Of a DNA stretch of 64,000 nucleotides, positions 1-8,900 are shown piece by piece. Origin of the DNA: Acidobacteriota bacterium (GTDB lineage: Bacteria; Acidobacteriota; Vicinamibacteria; Vicinamibacterales; SCN-69-37); NCBI GenBank assembly GCA_020853395.1, contig JADYYY010000002.1, forward strand, positions 146,609 through 210,608, read 5' to 3'. The stretch's first letter is position 1. Each line of letters opens with the position of its first letter. The notes below the pieces were generated by a model. The model was not told where the DNA came from. It was given only the letters and a program-made list of their open reading frames with translations, and searched no databases. Both the position numbers and the translations under genes were made by a program.

Positions 1-23
1 CGGGTGAGCGCGAGCTTCCAGCG

Positions 24-971
24 ATGATTCGCCTGGCGATCGGCGGGCTGGTCGCGGCCGCGCTGCTGGCGGCGCCGCCTCGCGCGGCTGGACAGGAGTC
101 GCTCGCGCGCGCGAAGGACTACTACGCGTCGGCGTCGTACGACGAAGCGCTGCGCGTGCTCCAGCAACTGCGCGGGCGCGCGCCCGACGATCCCGACGTT
201 GCGGCCTACGAGATGTTCTGCCTGCTGGCCATGGGCCAGGACGCTCAGGCACGCGCCGCCGTCGAACAAATCGTGCGGCGCGATCCGCTGTACCGCCCGC
301 CGGCGACGGAGACGTCGCCGCGCGTCCGCGCGTACTTCGAGGACGTCCGCCGGCCGCTGCTGGCGCCGCTCGTCCGGGAGCTGTACGCGAACGCCCGAAG
401 GCACCTCGATCGGCGCGAGCTCGCGCCCGCCTCCCTCGGATTCGATCGGGTCGTCGCGCTCATCGACGAGCTCGGGCCGCACGACGATCCCGGCCTGGCG
501 GACTTGCGGCTGCTCGCCGTCGGGTTCCGTGATCTCGCCCGCGTCACGCCGTCCGGCACCGCCGATGAGGTCGCGAGCGGAAGTCCTGCACCCGCCGTGT
601 CCGGACCGACGGCGGCTGCGCCGCCCGCGCCAGCGCCGGCCGAGGCGCCTGCGCCATCGGCCGATCCGCCGCGCATCTACGGGCCCGACGATGCCGACGT
701 CACGCCGCCAACAGCGCTGTCTCGGGACATCCCGTCGTGGAAGCCGATGAGCGCCACCGATCGGCTGCGCAACTATCGCGGCCAGCTCGAGCTGCTGGTG
801 GATGGCGCCGGAAAGGTCACGGCGATCACCGTCGTGCAGCGGGTGCATCCCGAGTACGACCGCGCGCTCATCCGTGCCGCGGCCGAATGGACGTTCCGGC
901 CGGCGACCCGCGCGGGCGTCCCGGTGCCCTACAGGTTGGTCGTCGATATCGTGCTGGCGGCCCGCCCGTAG
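24..971 (+). CDS. TonB C-terminal domain protein, secreted
   Basis: 315 aa. An N-terminal hydrophobic signal peptide (residues 1-23, ending in AAG) is followed by a helical TPR-like segment (about 25-165), an Ala/Pro-rich linker (about 185-220) and a TonB C-terminal domain (about 245-312) with the family pattern of two beta strands, a helix (YDRALIRAAAEWTFRP) and a final strand. TonB C-terminal domains contact outer-membrane transporters. This one lacks the usual membrane-anchor plus long Pro/Lys spacer, so it may be a stand-alone periplasmic protein with a TonB fold rather than an ExbBD-driven transducer. It converges on the next gene and overlaps its 3' end by 43 bp. The fold assignment is firm; the role is inferred. 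Confidence 0.75.
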   Translation: MIRLAIGGLVAAALLAAPPRAAGQESLARAKDYYASASYDEALRVLQQLRGRAPDDPDVAAYEMFCLLAMGQDAQARAAVEQIVRRDPLYRPPATETSPRVRAYFEDVRRPLLAPLVRELYANARRHLDRRELAPASLGFDRVVALIDELGPHDDPGLADLRLLAVGFRDLARVTPSGTADEVASGSPAPAVSGPTAAAPPAPAPAEAPAPSADPPRIYGPDDADVTPPTALSRDIPSWKPMSATDRLRNYRGQLELLVDGAGKVTAITVVQRVHPEYDRALIRAAAEWTFRPATRAGVPVPYRLVVDIVLAARP

Positions 972-1924
972 CCGGATCGGCTGTCGTCGCCGGAGCCGGC
1001 TGCGCTCTGAGCCGTCCGGCCGGCGCGTCGGTCGGCCGAGCGGTCTGCTCGCCGCGCCCTGGCAGAACACCTCACGCGGTACCACTGGTGCAGCCGCTCT
1101 GGCGTGCCGAGATCTGACCAGCCCATAGCCGCGGGCCAGATGTACGCGCTCAGCCGCCGTGCGCGTCCGAGAACGTCGCGCGAGAAGTCGTGTGCCGGCA
1201 GTGCGGCGTAAGCCGACTCCAGGAACGTGCCGCGCTCGGCCGGAGGCAAGCGAAGCGCCGCGTCGAAGACGCCGTGCAGATCGGGCAAGAGCTCCACGTA
1301 GAGATCGCGGATCGCGCTCGCGCGCCCCACGATCACCATCGTGTTCCAGACCGCGCCGCGAGCGAGCAACCGCGTGGCAACCTCGCTCGTCGGCTTCTCG
1401 ACGAACGCCGAGACCGGCACGAACCCGCCGGGCTCGCTCCCCTCGCCGAGCGAGATCCAGCCGTAGTCGTCGCGCGGTGCCGCGGCTTCCACGCCGAACA
1501 GCACGAGATCGTTGCGCTGCTGTGCGCGCCGCGCCGCCTCCGCCACTCCTCGCCGGAACGTCGCATCGTCCAACACGCCATGATCGGACGGGGTGATCAC
1601 GACGATGGCGTCAGGCTGCGTATCGAGGACGGGCGTGAGCGCCAGCAGCACGCCCGCGGCCGTTCCGCGATCGCGCGGCTGCACGACGACGGTCGTGCCG
1701 GCCCCCGCCACCTCGCCGGCAACCACGTAGTCGACGTGGCTCGCGTCGACGATCACCACCGTCCTCGACGGTGGCGCCAGCGGCTGCAGACGATCGAGCG
1801 TTTGGCCCAACAGCGACGTGCCGCACGGTGCGCGATAGAACTGCTTGGGCACGCCGCCCGTCACCGCGGCCAGTCGCTTGCCCGCTCCCGCGGCAAGAAC
1901 GACGGTCCACAGTTGGTCTCGCAT
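929..1924 (-). CDS. sugar-1-phosphate nucleotidyltransferase (mannose-1-phosphate guanylyltransferase-like)
   Basis: 331 aa. It probably makes an NDP-sugar (GDP-mannose in the named family) from NTP and a hexose-1-phosphate in the cytoplasm. Visible motifs are the N-terminal nucleotide-binding loop VVLAAGAGKRL followed by PKQF, RGTAAGVLLAL, the FVEKP sugar-site motif, WNTMV, and a terminal GWSDLGTP. The start at 1924 is chosen because GAGGAG lies 6 nt upstream and the conserved core begins at once. Residues after about 283 form an Arg/Ala/Ser-rich tail with no family character that reads antisense into the TonB-domain gene. The polysaccharide cluster at 50-62 kb could use the product. The exact sugar and nucleotide cannot be read from sequence. 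Confidence 0.8.
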   Translation of the reverse strand: MRDQLWTVVLAAGAGKRLAAVTGGVPKQFYRAPCGTSLLGQTLDRLQPLAPPSRTVVIVDASHVDYVVAGEVAGAGTTVVVQPRDRGTAAGVLLALTPVLDTQPDAIVVITPSDHGVLDDATFRRGVAEAARRAQQRNDLVLFGVEAAAPRDDYGWISLGEGSEPGGFVPVSAFVEKPTSEVATRLLARGAVWNTMVIVGRASAIRDLYVELLPDLHGVFDAALRLPPAERGTFLESAYAALPAHDFSRDVLGRARRLSAYIWPAAMGWSDLGTPERLHQWYRVRCSARARRADRSADRRAGRTAQSAAGSGDDSRSGYGRAASTISTTNL

Positions 1925-2273
1925 GGCGTGCTCCTCGAATGCCCGCGGACGGACCCGGCAGGCCTGGAGGGGGGCGTGCGGTTCCAGGCTTCTTCGAGCT
2001 CCGCGGAGTCGTGAGTTGTGAGCGTGAGCTCCGAGCGACCGCATGACGCGATGACACTCGAGAACCACTTCTCAGACGTCGACGGTGTTCCAACGCTTCT
2101 CTAGCAGGATCGGTGCCGGAATAGGCAAGCCTTCCCGAACGCGTGTCGAGCACTCGCCGTCGCATCGCGATGCGGGCGCGAGGGATAGTTCCTGAGTCCG
2201 GGAAATATTTCCCGGCGCGGGACCGAGACGGGGATCGAGCGCGAGCCGATGGTGCGCGCTCGGTCGCCGACGG
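1925..2273. other. intergenic region with two perfect palindromes
   Basis: 349 bp between the molybdenum hydroxylase operon and the nucleotidyltransferase gene, both on the minus strand. I see no credible gene. It holds the palindromes CGCATCGCGATGCG (2161-2174) and CCGGGAAATATTTCCCGG (2198-2215); the latter has an AT core unusual for this sequence. It is the only visible room for a promoter of the nucleotidyltransferase gene. Confidence 0.6.
2198..2215. promoter_or_regulatory. 18-bp perfect palindrome, operator-like
   Basis: CCGGGAAATATTTCCCGG is self-complementary over all 18 bases, with an AT-rich centre flanked by GC arms, as expected for a dimeric repressor site. It lies 59 bp past the stop of the molybdenum hydroxylase large subunit and about 275 bp upstream of the nucleotidyltransferase start. 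It could also act as a hairpin, but no T-tract follows on either strand. Confidence 0.4.
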
Positions 2274-4553
2274 CTACCGTGTCAGCGTGGGCTTCTCGGC
2301 CTCTTGCTGGTTCTGCTTCTCCTGGATGGCTCGCCAGATGCGCTCCGGCGTGAGAGGCAGGTCGCGAATCTCCACGCCAACGGCCTCGCCGATCGCTGCG
2401 CCAATCGCCGCGGCGATCGCCAGGATGCCGCCTTCGCCGGCGCCCTTCGCGCCGTACGGGCCGGGGCCGTCGTGGTTCTCGATCAGAATCGAGTGGAGCT
2501 CGCGCGGGACGTCCTGCACCGTCGGAATCCGGTAGTCGAGCGCCCCGAGGTTGAGGATCCGGCCGTGCTCGTTGAGGATGAGGTGCTCCATCAGCGAGTG
2601 GCCGAGGCCCATCACCGCCGCGCCCTCGTCCTGCGCCTCCACCTGCTGCGGATTCAACGCGTGGCCGATATCGCTCGCGAGCACCAGCTTGACGATCTCG
2701 ACGGTGCCCACTTCGGGATCGACCTCCACCTCGGCCGCCGAGCACATGAACTCCCAGAACTCCGGCCGTCCTCCGAGCGGATGCGTCGGCACGTAGCCGC
2801 CCCCGCGTTCCTCGCCGACGCCGATCAGCTCTCCTCGCGGCGGCCCGAACCGCGCCTTCAAGACGTCGACGTAGGAGAGCTCGCGGTCCGGCAGGCGGAC
2901 GCGTCCGGGCTCGACCTGGATCCGCTCTTCGTCCAACGCGAACGCCTCAGCGGCCAGCGTGCGCAGCCGTCGTCTGATCTCGGCGCACGCCTTCAGGATC
3001 GCGTTGCCCATGAACACGGTCGACCGGCTGGCCGACGTCGAGGAGTCGTACGGCACGACGGCCGTGTCGCCCATCACGACGGCCACCTCGTCCAGCTTCA
3101 GCCCGAGCTCCTGCGCGGCGATCTGCGCGAAGACGGTCCGCGCACCCTGGCCCATGTCGGACGTGCCGGACAGGATCGTCGCGCTCCCGTCGTAGTGCAA
3201 ACGGACGATGGCGAGGGAGGCGGACGCGGTGGACGAGCTCTTCAGCCCGAGCGAGATGCCGCGGCCGCGGTGCTTCGGGAGCGGACGGTGCCAGTCGGCT
3301 GCCGCGGTCGCCTTCCGGATCGCGCTCCCCCAGTCGCCATCGGCCGGCGTGTCGTTCGGGATGAACGCTTCGCCTTTCGCCGGCACGTTGCGCAGGCGGA
3401 TCTCGGCAGGATCGAGGCCGAGCAGGCGCGCGGCCTTCGTGAGCTGCGATTCCACGGCCCACGACGCCTGCGGCGTGCCGAACCCGCGGAACGCGGTCGT
3501 CGGAGTGGTGTGCGACAGGATGGCGCGCGCGATGACGCGGGCGTTCGGCGTGTGGTACGGACCGCATGCCGCATAGCTCGCCTTGCTGACGACGCGAATG
3601 CCGATGTCGGCGTAGGCGCCGAGGAGGAAGTGGCCTTCGAGATCCTGGAACACGATGCGCCCGTCGCTCGTGAACCCCGTGCGCGCCCGCACCGTGGCCG
3701 ACGTCCGCCTCACCTGCTGGAACGTCTCCTCGAGCGTGAGGATCAGCCGCACCGGCCGTCCAACCTCGAGGGCGAGGTACGCCATCAGCGGCTCGAACTT
3801 CGGCCAGCCCTTGCCGCCGAAGCCGCCGCCCGGGTCCGGCGAGATGACACGCACTCTCGAGATCGGCCAGCCGAGCGCGGCCGCCACGACGCGCTGCAGC
3901 ACGAACGGATGCTGCATCGGGCTCCAGATCGTCACGCCGTGCTCGTCGGGCGCCGCCATGTAGCCGTGCGGCTCGATCGCGAAGTGCGTGATCATCGGGA
4001 ACTCGTAGTCGTGCTCGAGGACGAGGTCCGCGCACGCGGCGTCGACGTCACCCCACCCGAACGTCCACTCGTTCAGCCGGTTCGTCTGCGCGAGCGGGCC
4101 CTTGCCGCGGAGGGCGGGGTCCTGCACGAGCGGTGCGCCGGGCGCGAGCGCCTGATCGACGGTGAGCACGGCCGGCAGTTCCTCGGACACGACGCGGACG
4201 AGCGCCGCGGCGTCCTCGGCGGCGTCGATCGTCTCGGCCACGACGGCCGCGACCGGCTCGCCGAAGAACTTCGTCTCGCCGACGGCGAGCAGCGGCCGAT
4301 CCGTGACGGCCGGCCCGAAGCGCGGCATTGGCACCGGCAGGTCGGCCGGCGTGACGATCCGTCTGACGCCCGGGACCTTCAACGCCTCGGCCACGTCGAT
4401 GCGATCGATCCGGGCGCGAGCGACGCCCAGGTGCACGAGCTTCACGTGCAGGACGTTCTCGAGATGGATGTCGGCGATGTACTGCTGCGCGCCGGTGACG
4501 CGCTCGCGGCCGCCGACGCGAAGCGGCGACTGGCCGATGAGAGGGTCGGCCAT
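2274..4553 (-). CDS. xanthine dehydrogenase/aldehyde oxidase family, molybdopterin-binding large subunit
   Basis: 759 aa catalytic subunit of a molybdenum hydroxylase that oxidises an aldehyde or N-heterocycle with water as oxygen donor. Family signs are the N-terminal a/b-hammerhead (IGQSPLRVGGRERVTG), GGGFGGKG in the Mo-cofactor region, AFRGFGTPQ, and the C-terminal GAKGAGEGG loop carrying the catalytic glutamate. The form I CO dehydrogenase active-site signature (VAYRCSFR) is absent; AFRGFG stands in its place. The start at 4553 overlaps the 2Fe-2S subunit stop by one base (TGATG); longer upstream reading would only run antisense-like through that subunit. Last gene of a three-gene operon. 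The substrate is unknown. Confidence 0.9.
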   Translation of the reverse strand: MADPLIGQSPLRVGGRERVTGAQQYIADIHLENVLHVKLVHLGVARARIDRIDVAEALKVPGVRRIVTPADLPVPMPRFGPAVTDRPLLAVGETKFFGEPVAAVVAETIDAAEDAAALVRVVSEELPAVLTVDQALAPGAPLVQDPALRGKGPLAQTNRLNEWTFGWGDVDAACADLVLEHDYEFPMITHFAIEPHGYMAAPDEHGVTIWSPMQHPFVLQRVVAAALGWPISRVRVISPDPGGGFGGKGWPKFEPLMAYLALEVGRPVRLILTLEETFQQVRRTSATVRARTGFTSDGRIVFQDLEGHFLLGAYADIGIRVVSKASYAACGPYHTPNARVIARAILSHTTPTTAFRGFGTPQASWAVESQLTKAARLLGLDPAEIRLRNVPAKGEAFIPNDTPADGDWGSAIRKATAAADWHRPLPKHRGRGISLGLKSSSTASASLAIVRLHYDGSATILSGTSDMGQGARTVFAQIAAQELGLKLDEVAVVMGDTAVVPYDSSTSASRSTVFMGNAILKACAEIRRRLRTLAAEAFALDEERIQVEPGRVRLPDRELSYVDVLKARFGPPRGELIGVGEERGGGYVPTHPLGGRPEFWEFMCSAAEVEVDPEVGTVEIVKLVLASDIGHALNPQQVEAQDEGAAVMGLGHSLMEHLILNEHGRILNLGALDYRIPTVQDVPRELHSILIENHDGPGPYGAKGAGEGGILAIAAAIGAAIGEAVGVEIRDLPLTPERIWRAIQEKQNQQEAEKPTLTR

Positions 4554-5029
4554 CACCGCCCGGCCTTTGCCGCGGCCGCGACCGCTTCGATGATCCGGTG
4601 GTACCCGCCGCACCGGCACAGATTGCCGGAGAGCCCGTCCTGAATCTCGGCCGGCGTCGGGTCGGGATTGGTCATCAGCAGGTACTTCGCCGACATGATC
4701 ATGCCCGGGATGCAGAAGCCGCACTGCACCGCGCCCTTCTCGAGGAACGCCGCCTGCACCGCATCGAGCTGGCCGTTCACCGCCAGCCCTTCGATCGTGG
4801 TGACGGCGTGCCCGTCGGCTTCGGCTGCGAGCACGAGGCAGGAACAGATCGCCCGGCCATCGAGCAGCACCGTGCAGGCGCCACACTCGCCCTCCGCGCA
4901 GCATTCCTTCGTGCCCGTGAGCTGCAGTCGATCGCGCAGCAGGTCGAGCAGCGTGTGGTGCGGCTGGACGGCGGCCGTCGCCGGCACACCGTTCACCGTG
5001 AAGGAAATCGACACCAGGTCGGGGGTCAT
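4553..5029 (-). CDS. xanthine dehydrogenase family, 2Fe-2S subunit
   Basis: 158 aa electron-transfer subunit with two [2Fe-2S] clusters. The plant-ferredoxin-like N-terminal cluster is held by CCAEGECGAC plus an upstream-to-downstream Cys in CSCLVL. The C-terminal helical cluster uses CGFCIPG and LCRCGGY. The start at 5029 overlaps the FAD-subunit stop in a TGATG junction, and the size is typical for the family. It passes electrons from the Mo centre of the downstream-encoded subunit to the FAD of the upstream-encoded one. Confidence 0.93.
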   Translation of the reverse strand: MTPDLVSISFTVNGVPATAAVQPHHTLLDLLRDRLQLTGTKECCAEGECGACTVLLDGRAICSCLVLAAEADGHAVTTIEGLAVNGQLDAVQAAFLEKGAVQCGFCIPGMIMSAKYLLMTNPDPTPAEIQDGLSGNLCRCGGYHRIIEAVAAAAKAGR

Positions 5030-5922
5030 CAACGCGACTCGTTTCTCGTCGTCAGCCGATCGATCGCCGTCGTCCAACTACGCCGGCTCATCACCGCCAG
5101 CATCGCCTGGCGATACTCACGCCCGCCGCGCACGTCGGAGATCGGCCGCGCGTGGCCGATCAGGCGCTGAATCGCCGCGTCGCGATCGTGCGCCGGCGCG
5201 TCCGGCGCGAACGCGCCGCTCGCATCGGCGACGAGAATCGGCGTCGGCGCGACGGCCCCGAATGCGAACCGCGCCTGGCCGTCGCGCGTGACGGAACAAC
5301 AAAGGTTGATCGTGGCCAGATCGACCCCGCGGCGGCGGGTCACCCGGCCGAACGCGGCGCCGACCGGCGCTGCCGGCACCGGCAGGTCGATGGCCGTGAC
5401 GAGCTCTCCCCGGCCGACGACCGTCTTTCCCGGGCCGAGGAAGAACGTCTCGAGCGGCACCTGCCGCGTGCCGTGCGGGCCCGCAAGGTGCACGATGGCG
5501 CCGTAGACGAGCAGCGCGGGCGCCGTGTCGGCCGCCGGCGACGCGTTGCAGATGTTGCCGGCGAGCGTGGCGCGGTTCCGGATCTGCACGGACCCGACGA
5601 CCGAGGCGGCGTCGGCGAGCGCGGGAAAATGGCGCCGCACGCGGGCGTCGGCGATGAGGTCGGTCATCACGGTTCGCGCGCCGACGCGAAGCACGCCGTC
5701 CGTCTCCACGATGCCGGCGTCGAGCTCGGGCACGTCCTTGACGTCGAGCACGACGGCGGGACGCAGGTGGCCCAGGCGCAGACGCACGAGCACGTCGGTG
5801 CCGCCGGCGAGCACTCGCGCGGCGGCGCCGTGCTCGTCGAGCACGGCGATCGCCTCGCTCATCGTGCGCGGTCTGAGATACCGGAACGCGGCCACGTCAA
5901 CGCCTCGCGGCCGAGCGCGCAT
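5029..5922 (-). CDS. xanthine dehydrogenase family, FAD-binding subunit
   Basis: 297 aa, close to the usual 280-300. The FAD-binding PCMH domain shows AAFRYLRPRTMSEAIAVL at the N-terminus, then VLAGGTDVLVRLR, a TLAGNICNASPAADTAPALLV segment (FAD pyrophosphate region) and the C-terminal CO_deh_flav domain. First gene of the three-subunit operon, in the FAD to 2Fe-2S to Mo order. The start is uncertain: ATG at 5922 is used, but a GTG 24 bases further in (just before AAFRYLRP) has a better-spaced GAGG. It is divergent from the Tm-1-like gene, with which it shares a 133-bp control region. Confidence 0.88.
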   Translation of the reverse strand: MRARPRGVDVAAFRYLRPRTMSEAIAVLDEHGAAARVLAGGTDVLVRLRLGHLRPAVVLDVKDVPELDAGIVETDGVLRVGARTVMTDLIADARVRRHFPALADAASVVGSVQIRNRATLAGNICNASPAADTAPALLVYGAIVHLAGPHGTRQVPLETFFLGPGKTVVGRGELVTAIDLPVPAAPVGAAFGRVTRRRGVDLATINLCCSVTRDGQARFAFGAVAPTPILVADASGAFAPDAPAHDRDAAIQRLIGHARPISDVRGGREYRQAMLAVMSRRSWTTAIDRLTTRNESR

Positions 5923-6055
5923 CGCCTCTCGGCTCGGTGGCGCTGCCCGATGCCGTGTCCGCAATCCGTTCCCGAGCATGCGGCGCGCGGGAGCCTGTTG
6001 GAGCGGCTGTGGTAAGTTGCTCGCGCACGGACATCCATCGACGGCGGACTCGCAT

Positions 6056-7264
6056 ATGGCGGCATCAATTGTAGTCATTGGCGCGCTCGACACCAAAGGC
6101 GAGGAGGTCGCGTTCCTGCGCGATCAGATCGCCGGGCGCGGTCATCGCACGATCGTGATCGACTCCGGCGTGCTCGGCCAGCCGACGTTCCCTGCCGACA
6201 TCGGCCGCGAAGAAGTCGCCCAAGCCGGCGGCGTGCCGCTCGCCGATCTGGTGGCCGAGTCGGATCGCGGCCACGCCGTCACGGTCATGACGAACGGCAT
6301 GCGCGAGGTCGTGCTCCGCCTGCACGCCGAGGGCAAGGTCGACGCGATCATCGGCATGGGCGGCGGCGCTGGCACGGCGGTGGCGACCGCCGCGATGCGC
6401 GCGCTGCCGCTCGGCATTCCGAAGGTCATGGTCTCGACGCTCGCCAGCAGCGACGTGCGCGGCTTCGTCGGCGTCAAGGACATCACGATGATGCCGACGA
6501 TCGTCGACATCAGCGGCCTGAACCGCATCAGCCGGGCGGTCTTCACGCGCGCCGCGGGCGCGATCTGCGGCATGGCCGAGGCGAAAGTCCCGCCAGCGGC
6601 CGACAAGCCGCTCGTCGCGGCCTCGATGTTCGGCAACACGACGAAGTGCGTCGAAGCCGCGCGCGCGATCATCGAGCGCGCCGGCTTCGAGGTGCTCGTC
6701 TTCCACGCCACCGGGAGCGGCGGGCAGACGATGGAGAGCCTCATCGAGGCCGGCGACATCGCGGGCGTGCTCGACGTCACGCTCACCGAGTGGGCCGACG
6801 AGCTGCTCGGCGGCGTGATGTCGGCGGGCCCGACGCGGCTCGATGCCGCCGCCAACGCTGGCGTGCCGGCGGCCGTCGCGCCCGGCTGTCTCGACATGGT
6901 CTGCTTCTGGAAACCCGACAGCATTCCGGAGAAGTACCGCAATCGGAAGATCTACATCCACAACCCGAACATCACGCTGATCCGCACGACGCCCGAGGAC
7001 AACGTCGAGCTCGGACGCATCATCGCGGGCAAGCTGAACGCCTCGACCGGCCCTGTCGCGGTCTACTTCCCGCTGCGCGGGCTCTCGGTGGTCTCGACGA
7101 CCGGCGGGCCCTACTCCTGGCCCGAAGCGGATCAGGCGCTGCTCGACTCACTCAGGCAGCACCTGCGCAAGGACATCCCCGTCCACGTGTTCGACACGCA
7201 CATCAACGATCCGGAGTTCGCCAAGGCGATGGCCGACGGCCTCCTCGGCATGCTGAAGCGCTAG
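6056..7264 (+). CDS. Tm-1-like ATP-binding protein (UPF0261)
   Basis: 402 aa, the standard length for UPF0261. It begins MAASIVVIGALDTKGEE, the hallmark N-terminus, and contains GMGGGAGTA, VSTLASSDV, MFGNTTKCVEAAR and FHATGSGGQTMESL. The family is related to the N-terminal half of tomato Tm-1 and binds ATP; its bacterial role is not settled. The start at 6056 is preferred over longer readings because the conserved core begins there. It is divergent from the molybdenum hydroxylase operon, so a shared catabolic function is possible but unproven. Confidence 0.88.
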   Translation: MAASIVVIGALDTKGEEVAFLRDQIAGRGHRTIVIDSGVLGQPTFPADIGREEVAQAGGVPLADLVAESDRGHAVTVMTNGMREVVLRLHAEGKVDAIIGMGGGAGTAVATAAMRALPLGIPKVMVSTLASSDVRGFVGVKDITMMPTIVDISGLNRISRAVFTRAAGAICGMAEAKVPPAADKPLVAASMFGNTTKCVEAARAIIERAGFEVLVFHATGSGGQTMESLIEAGDIAGVLDVTLTEWADELLGGVMSAGPTRLDAAANAGVPAAVAPGCLDMVCFWKPDSIPEKYRNRKIYIHNPNITLIRTTPEDNVELGRIIAGKLNASTGPVAVYFPLRGLSVVSTTGGPYSWPEADQALLDSLRQHLRKDIPVHVFDTHINDPEFAKAMADGLLGMLKR

Positions 7265-7277
7265 CCGCGGCGGTAGG

Positions 7278-8231
7278 TCAGCGCTGGCGCCATTCCGCGG
7301 CCATGCGGTCGAGCAGGCCTGCGGGGAACGGGCCGTCGTGCGCGACGGCGCGATAGCGGAGGACGAACGGGGTGCCGGCAGCAATCGTCACCGGCGCGAG
7401 CGCGGAGACGCACGGGTTGAGGAACGACACGCCCCTGGGTTCGTGCCACGTGGACGTCGGATTCGACGGGTGATCGATGACCGCCGAGGCGATGACCGTG
7501 CCGTCCGGCAGCGTGAGCGTGTGGCTGTACCAATCGCGCGCCGGCCAGTTCTTCGTCGCGTCCGTGGCGTTCGAGTCCGGCAGCGTCACTTCGCCGTTCG
7601 CGTCGCTCAACACGTAGGCACCGTCCTTCCGGCAGCGGAAACAGAAGCCGGTGAACGCCATCTGATTGAGCGTGACCTCGTAGCCGGACGTGAACGTGTA
7701 CGTCAGATCCAGGACGCGTGCGCCCTGCGATTCGCCGACGCGCATGGCGGCCGCCTCCGTCAGCACGGCCTCGGTGCCGATGCGCCAGTCGTTCGTGACG
7801 GCGATCTCGGCCGACGTCGCATCGGATCGCACGAGGCGCAGGTCGCGGTTCACGATCACGCGGTCCTCGACCGGCGCGAACCGTCCCCATCCCCAGAAGT
7901 CCGCCTTCTGCGTGGCGCCGCCCTTCGTGAAGGTCATGTCGTGCCACGCGAAGAAGATGCCGCGGTGATCGCGATGATCGGCCGGCGCGATGTCGGTGGC
8001 TCGCTGGCCGGCCAGCGTGTTGAACGGATGCACGCAGCAGGCGCTGTTGCCGGCGAGCGGCACGTCCGCCGGCTTGCTCGTCAGGTAGCCGAGGACGATC
8101 CGGCCCTGCGGATCGCGCAGCGTACGTCCCGCGCCCTCGGCGTCGAAGGTGAACGCGCTCGCCTGGGCCCGCGTGCGCGAGGTGAGCGCCGCGGCGCCGG
8201 CCAGCCCGAAGAACACTCGACGGGTCATCAT
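7278..8231 (-). CDS. DUF6807 (PmoA-like) secreted protein
   Basis: 317 aa. The N-terminus MMTRRVFFGLAGAAAL resembles a Tat signal (twin Arg then hydrophobic stretch). The mature part matches the DUF6807/PmoA-like beta-sandwich family: HPFNTLAGQ, DHRDHRGIFFAWHDM, WGWGRF. The function of the family is unknown; members are common near sugar-catabolic and secreted oxidoreductase genes. ATG 8231 has GGAGG 9 nt upstream, better than the adjacent ATG at 8228. It is convergent with the Tm-1-like gene (13 bp gap). Confidence 0.72.
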   Translation of the reverse strand: MMTRRVFFGLAGAAALTSRTRAQASAFTFDAEGAGRTLRDPQGRIVLGYLTSKPADVPLAGNSACCVHPFNTLAGQRATDIAPADHRDHRGIFFAWHDMTFTKGGATQKADFWGWGRFAPVEDRVIVNRDLRLVRSDATSAEIAVTNDWRIGTEAVLTEAAAMRVGESQGARVLDLTYTFTSGYEVTLNQMAFTGFCFRCRKDGAYVLSDANGEVTLPDSNATDATKNWPARDWYSHTLTLPDGTVIASAVIDHPSNPTSTWHEPRGVSFLNPCVSALAPVTIAAGTPFVLRYRAVAHDGPFPAGLLDRMAAEWRQR

Positions 8232-8356
8232 GCGTGCGATCCTCCCGATACTTGCGCATCCTACACGAACTGGAACTATTGCCTGCAAGGCCGAAAACGC
8301 CCGGGCTGCGCCGCCGCGGCCGGTCAGGCCGCGTCATCGCCCTTGCGCCATCGTCG

Positions 8357-8372
8357 TGGCACGGGTCATGCT
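8357..8372 (+). promoter_or_regulatory. sigma-54 (-24/-12) promoter of the first USP gene
   Basis: TGGCAC-N5-ATGCT, with the invariant GG (8358-8359) and GC (8370-8371) separated by exactly 10 nt. The -24 element is a perfect consensus match. The predicted start site is near 8383, leaving a short leader with a purine-rich RBS before ATG 8397. The spacer GGGTC is the same as in the candidate upstream of the decaheme cytochrome operon. Confidence 0.6.
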
Positions 8373-8396
8373 GACTGCACGCCGAAGGGGGCGTCC

Positions 8397-8900
8397 ATGG
8401 TCGCGCTGCACCACGTGCTCGTCGCAACGGATTTCGGCGAAGCCGCCGACGTCGCGCTCCGGTACGGCCGCGAGCTCGCGCGCACGTTCGGCGCCGACCT
8501 GCACGTCCTGCACGTCGTCGAGGACGTGGCCAGCCGCGCGCTGGTGATGGCGGCCGGCACGCCGGAGGAGATCGCGCTCGCGCAAACGGGCATGGAGGAA
8601 GACGCCAGCCGCCGGCTCGACGGCCTCCTGACCGACGACGAGCGCCGCGAACTGCGCGCGACGACCGCAATCGAGATCGCGACCACGCCCGCCGCCACGA
8701 TCGTCGCGTACGCCCGGCGGATCGATGCCGGCCTCATCGTGATCGGCACGCACGGGCGTGGTCCGGTGACCCACCTGCTGCTCGGCAACGTCGCCGAGCG
8801 CGTCGTGAGGACCGCACCCTGTCCGGTGCTCACGGTCCGGCATCCGGAACACGACTTCGTCGTGCCGGATCCGGCAGCTCCCGCGGCCGAGGAGGCCTAG
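8397..8900 (+). CDS. universal stress protein (UspA family)
   Basis: 167 aa single-domain USP. It begins HHVLVATDFGEAADVALRYG and ends with the ATP-binding pattern G-2x-G-9x-G (GTHGRG...LGN, about residues 120-135), with Asn where Ser/Thr is usual. The ATP-binding USP subfamily acts in persistence under energy or redox stress. The start at 8397 follows an AAGGGGG ribosome site and a sigma-54-like promoter. First of four USP genes within 13 kb; the membrane gene downstream begins at the stop codon and is probably co-transcribed. Confidence 0.92.
   Translation: MVALHHVLVATDFGEAADVALRYGRELARTFGADLHVLHVVEDVASRALVMAAGTPEEIALAQTGMEEDASRRLDGLLTDDERRELRATTAIEIATTPAATIVAYARRIDAGLIVIGTHGRGPVTHLLLGNVAERVVRTAPCPVLTVRHPEHDFVVPDPAAPAAEEA

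Noticed and set aside
199-750. Second gene overlapping the TonB-domain gene in another frame
   Set aside because: Arg/Pro/Ser-rich out-of-frame translation without any domain.
2304-4643. Long plus-strand frame opposite the molybdenum hydroxylase large subunit
   Set aside because: Composition is Arg/His/Gly-rich with no domain, and the opposite strand has a full, well-motifed enzyme.
2274-5922. Aerobic carbon monoxide dehydrogenase (coxMSL)
   Set aside because: Gene order and folds fit, but the large subunit lacks the form I active-site signature, having AFRGFG instead, so a general aldehyde/xanthine-type hydroxylase is the safer call.
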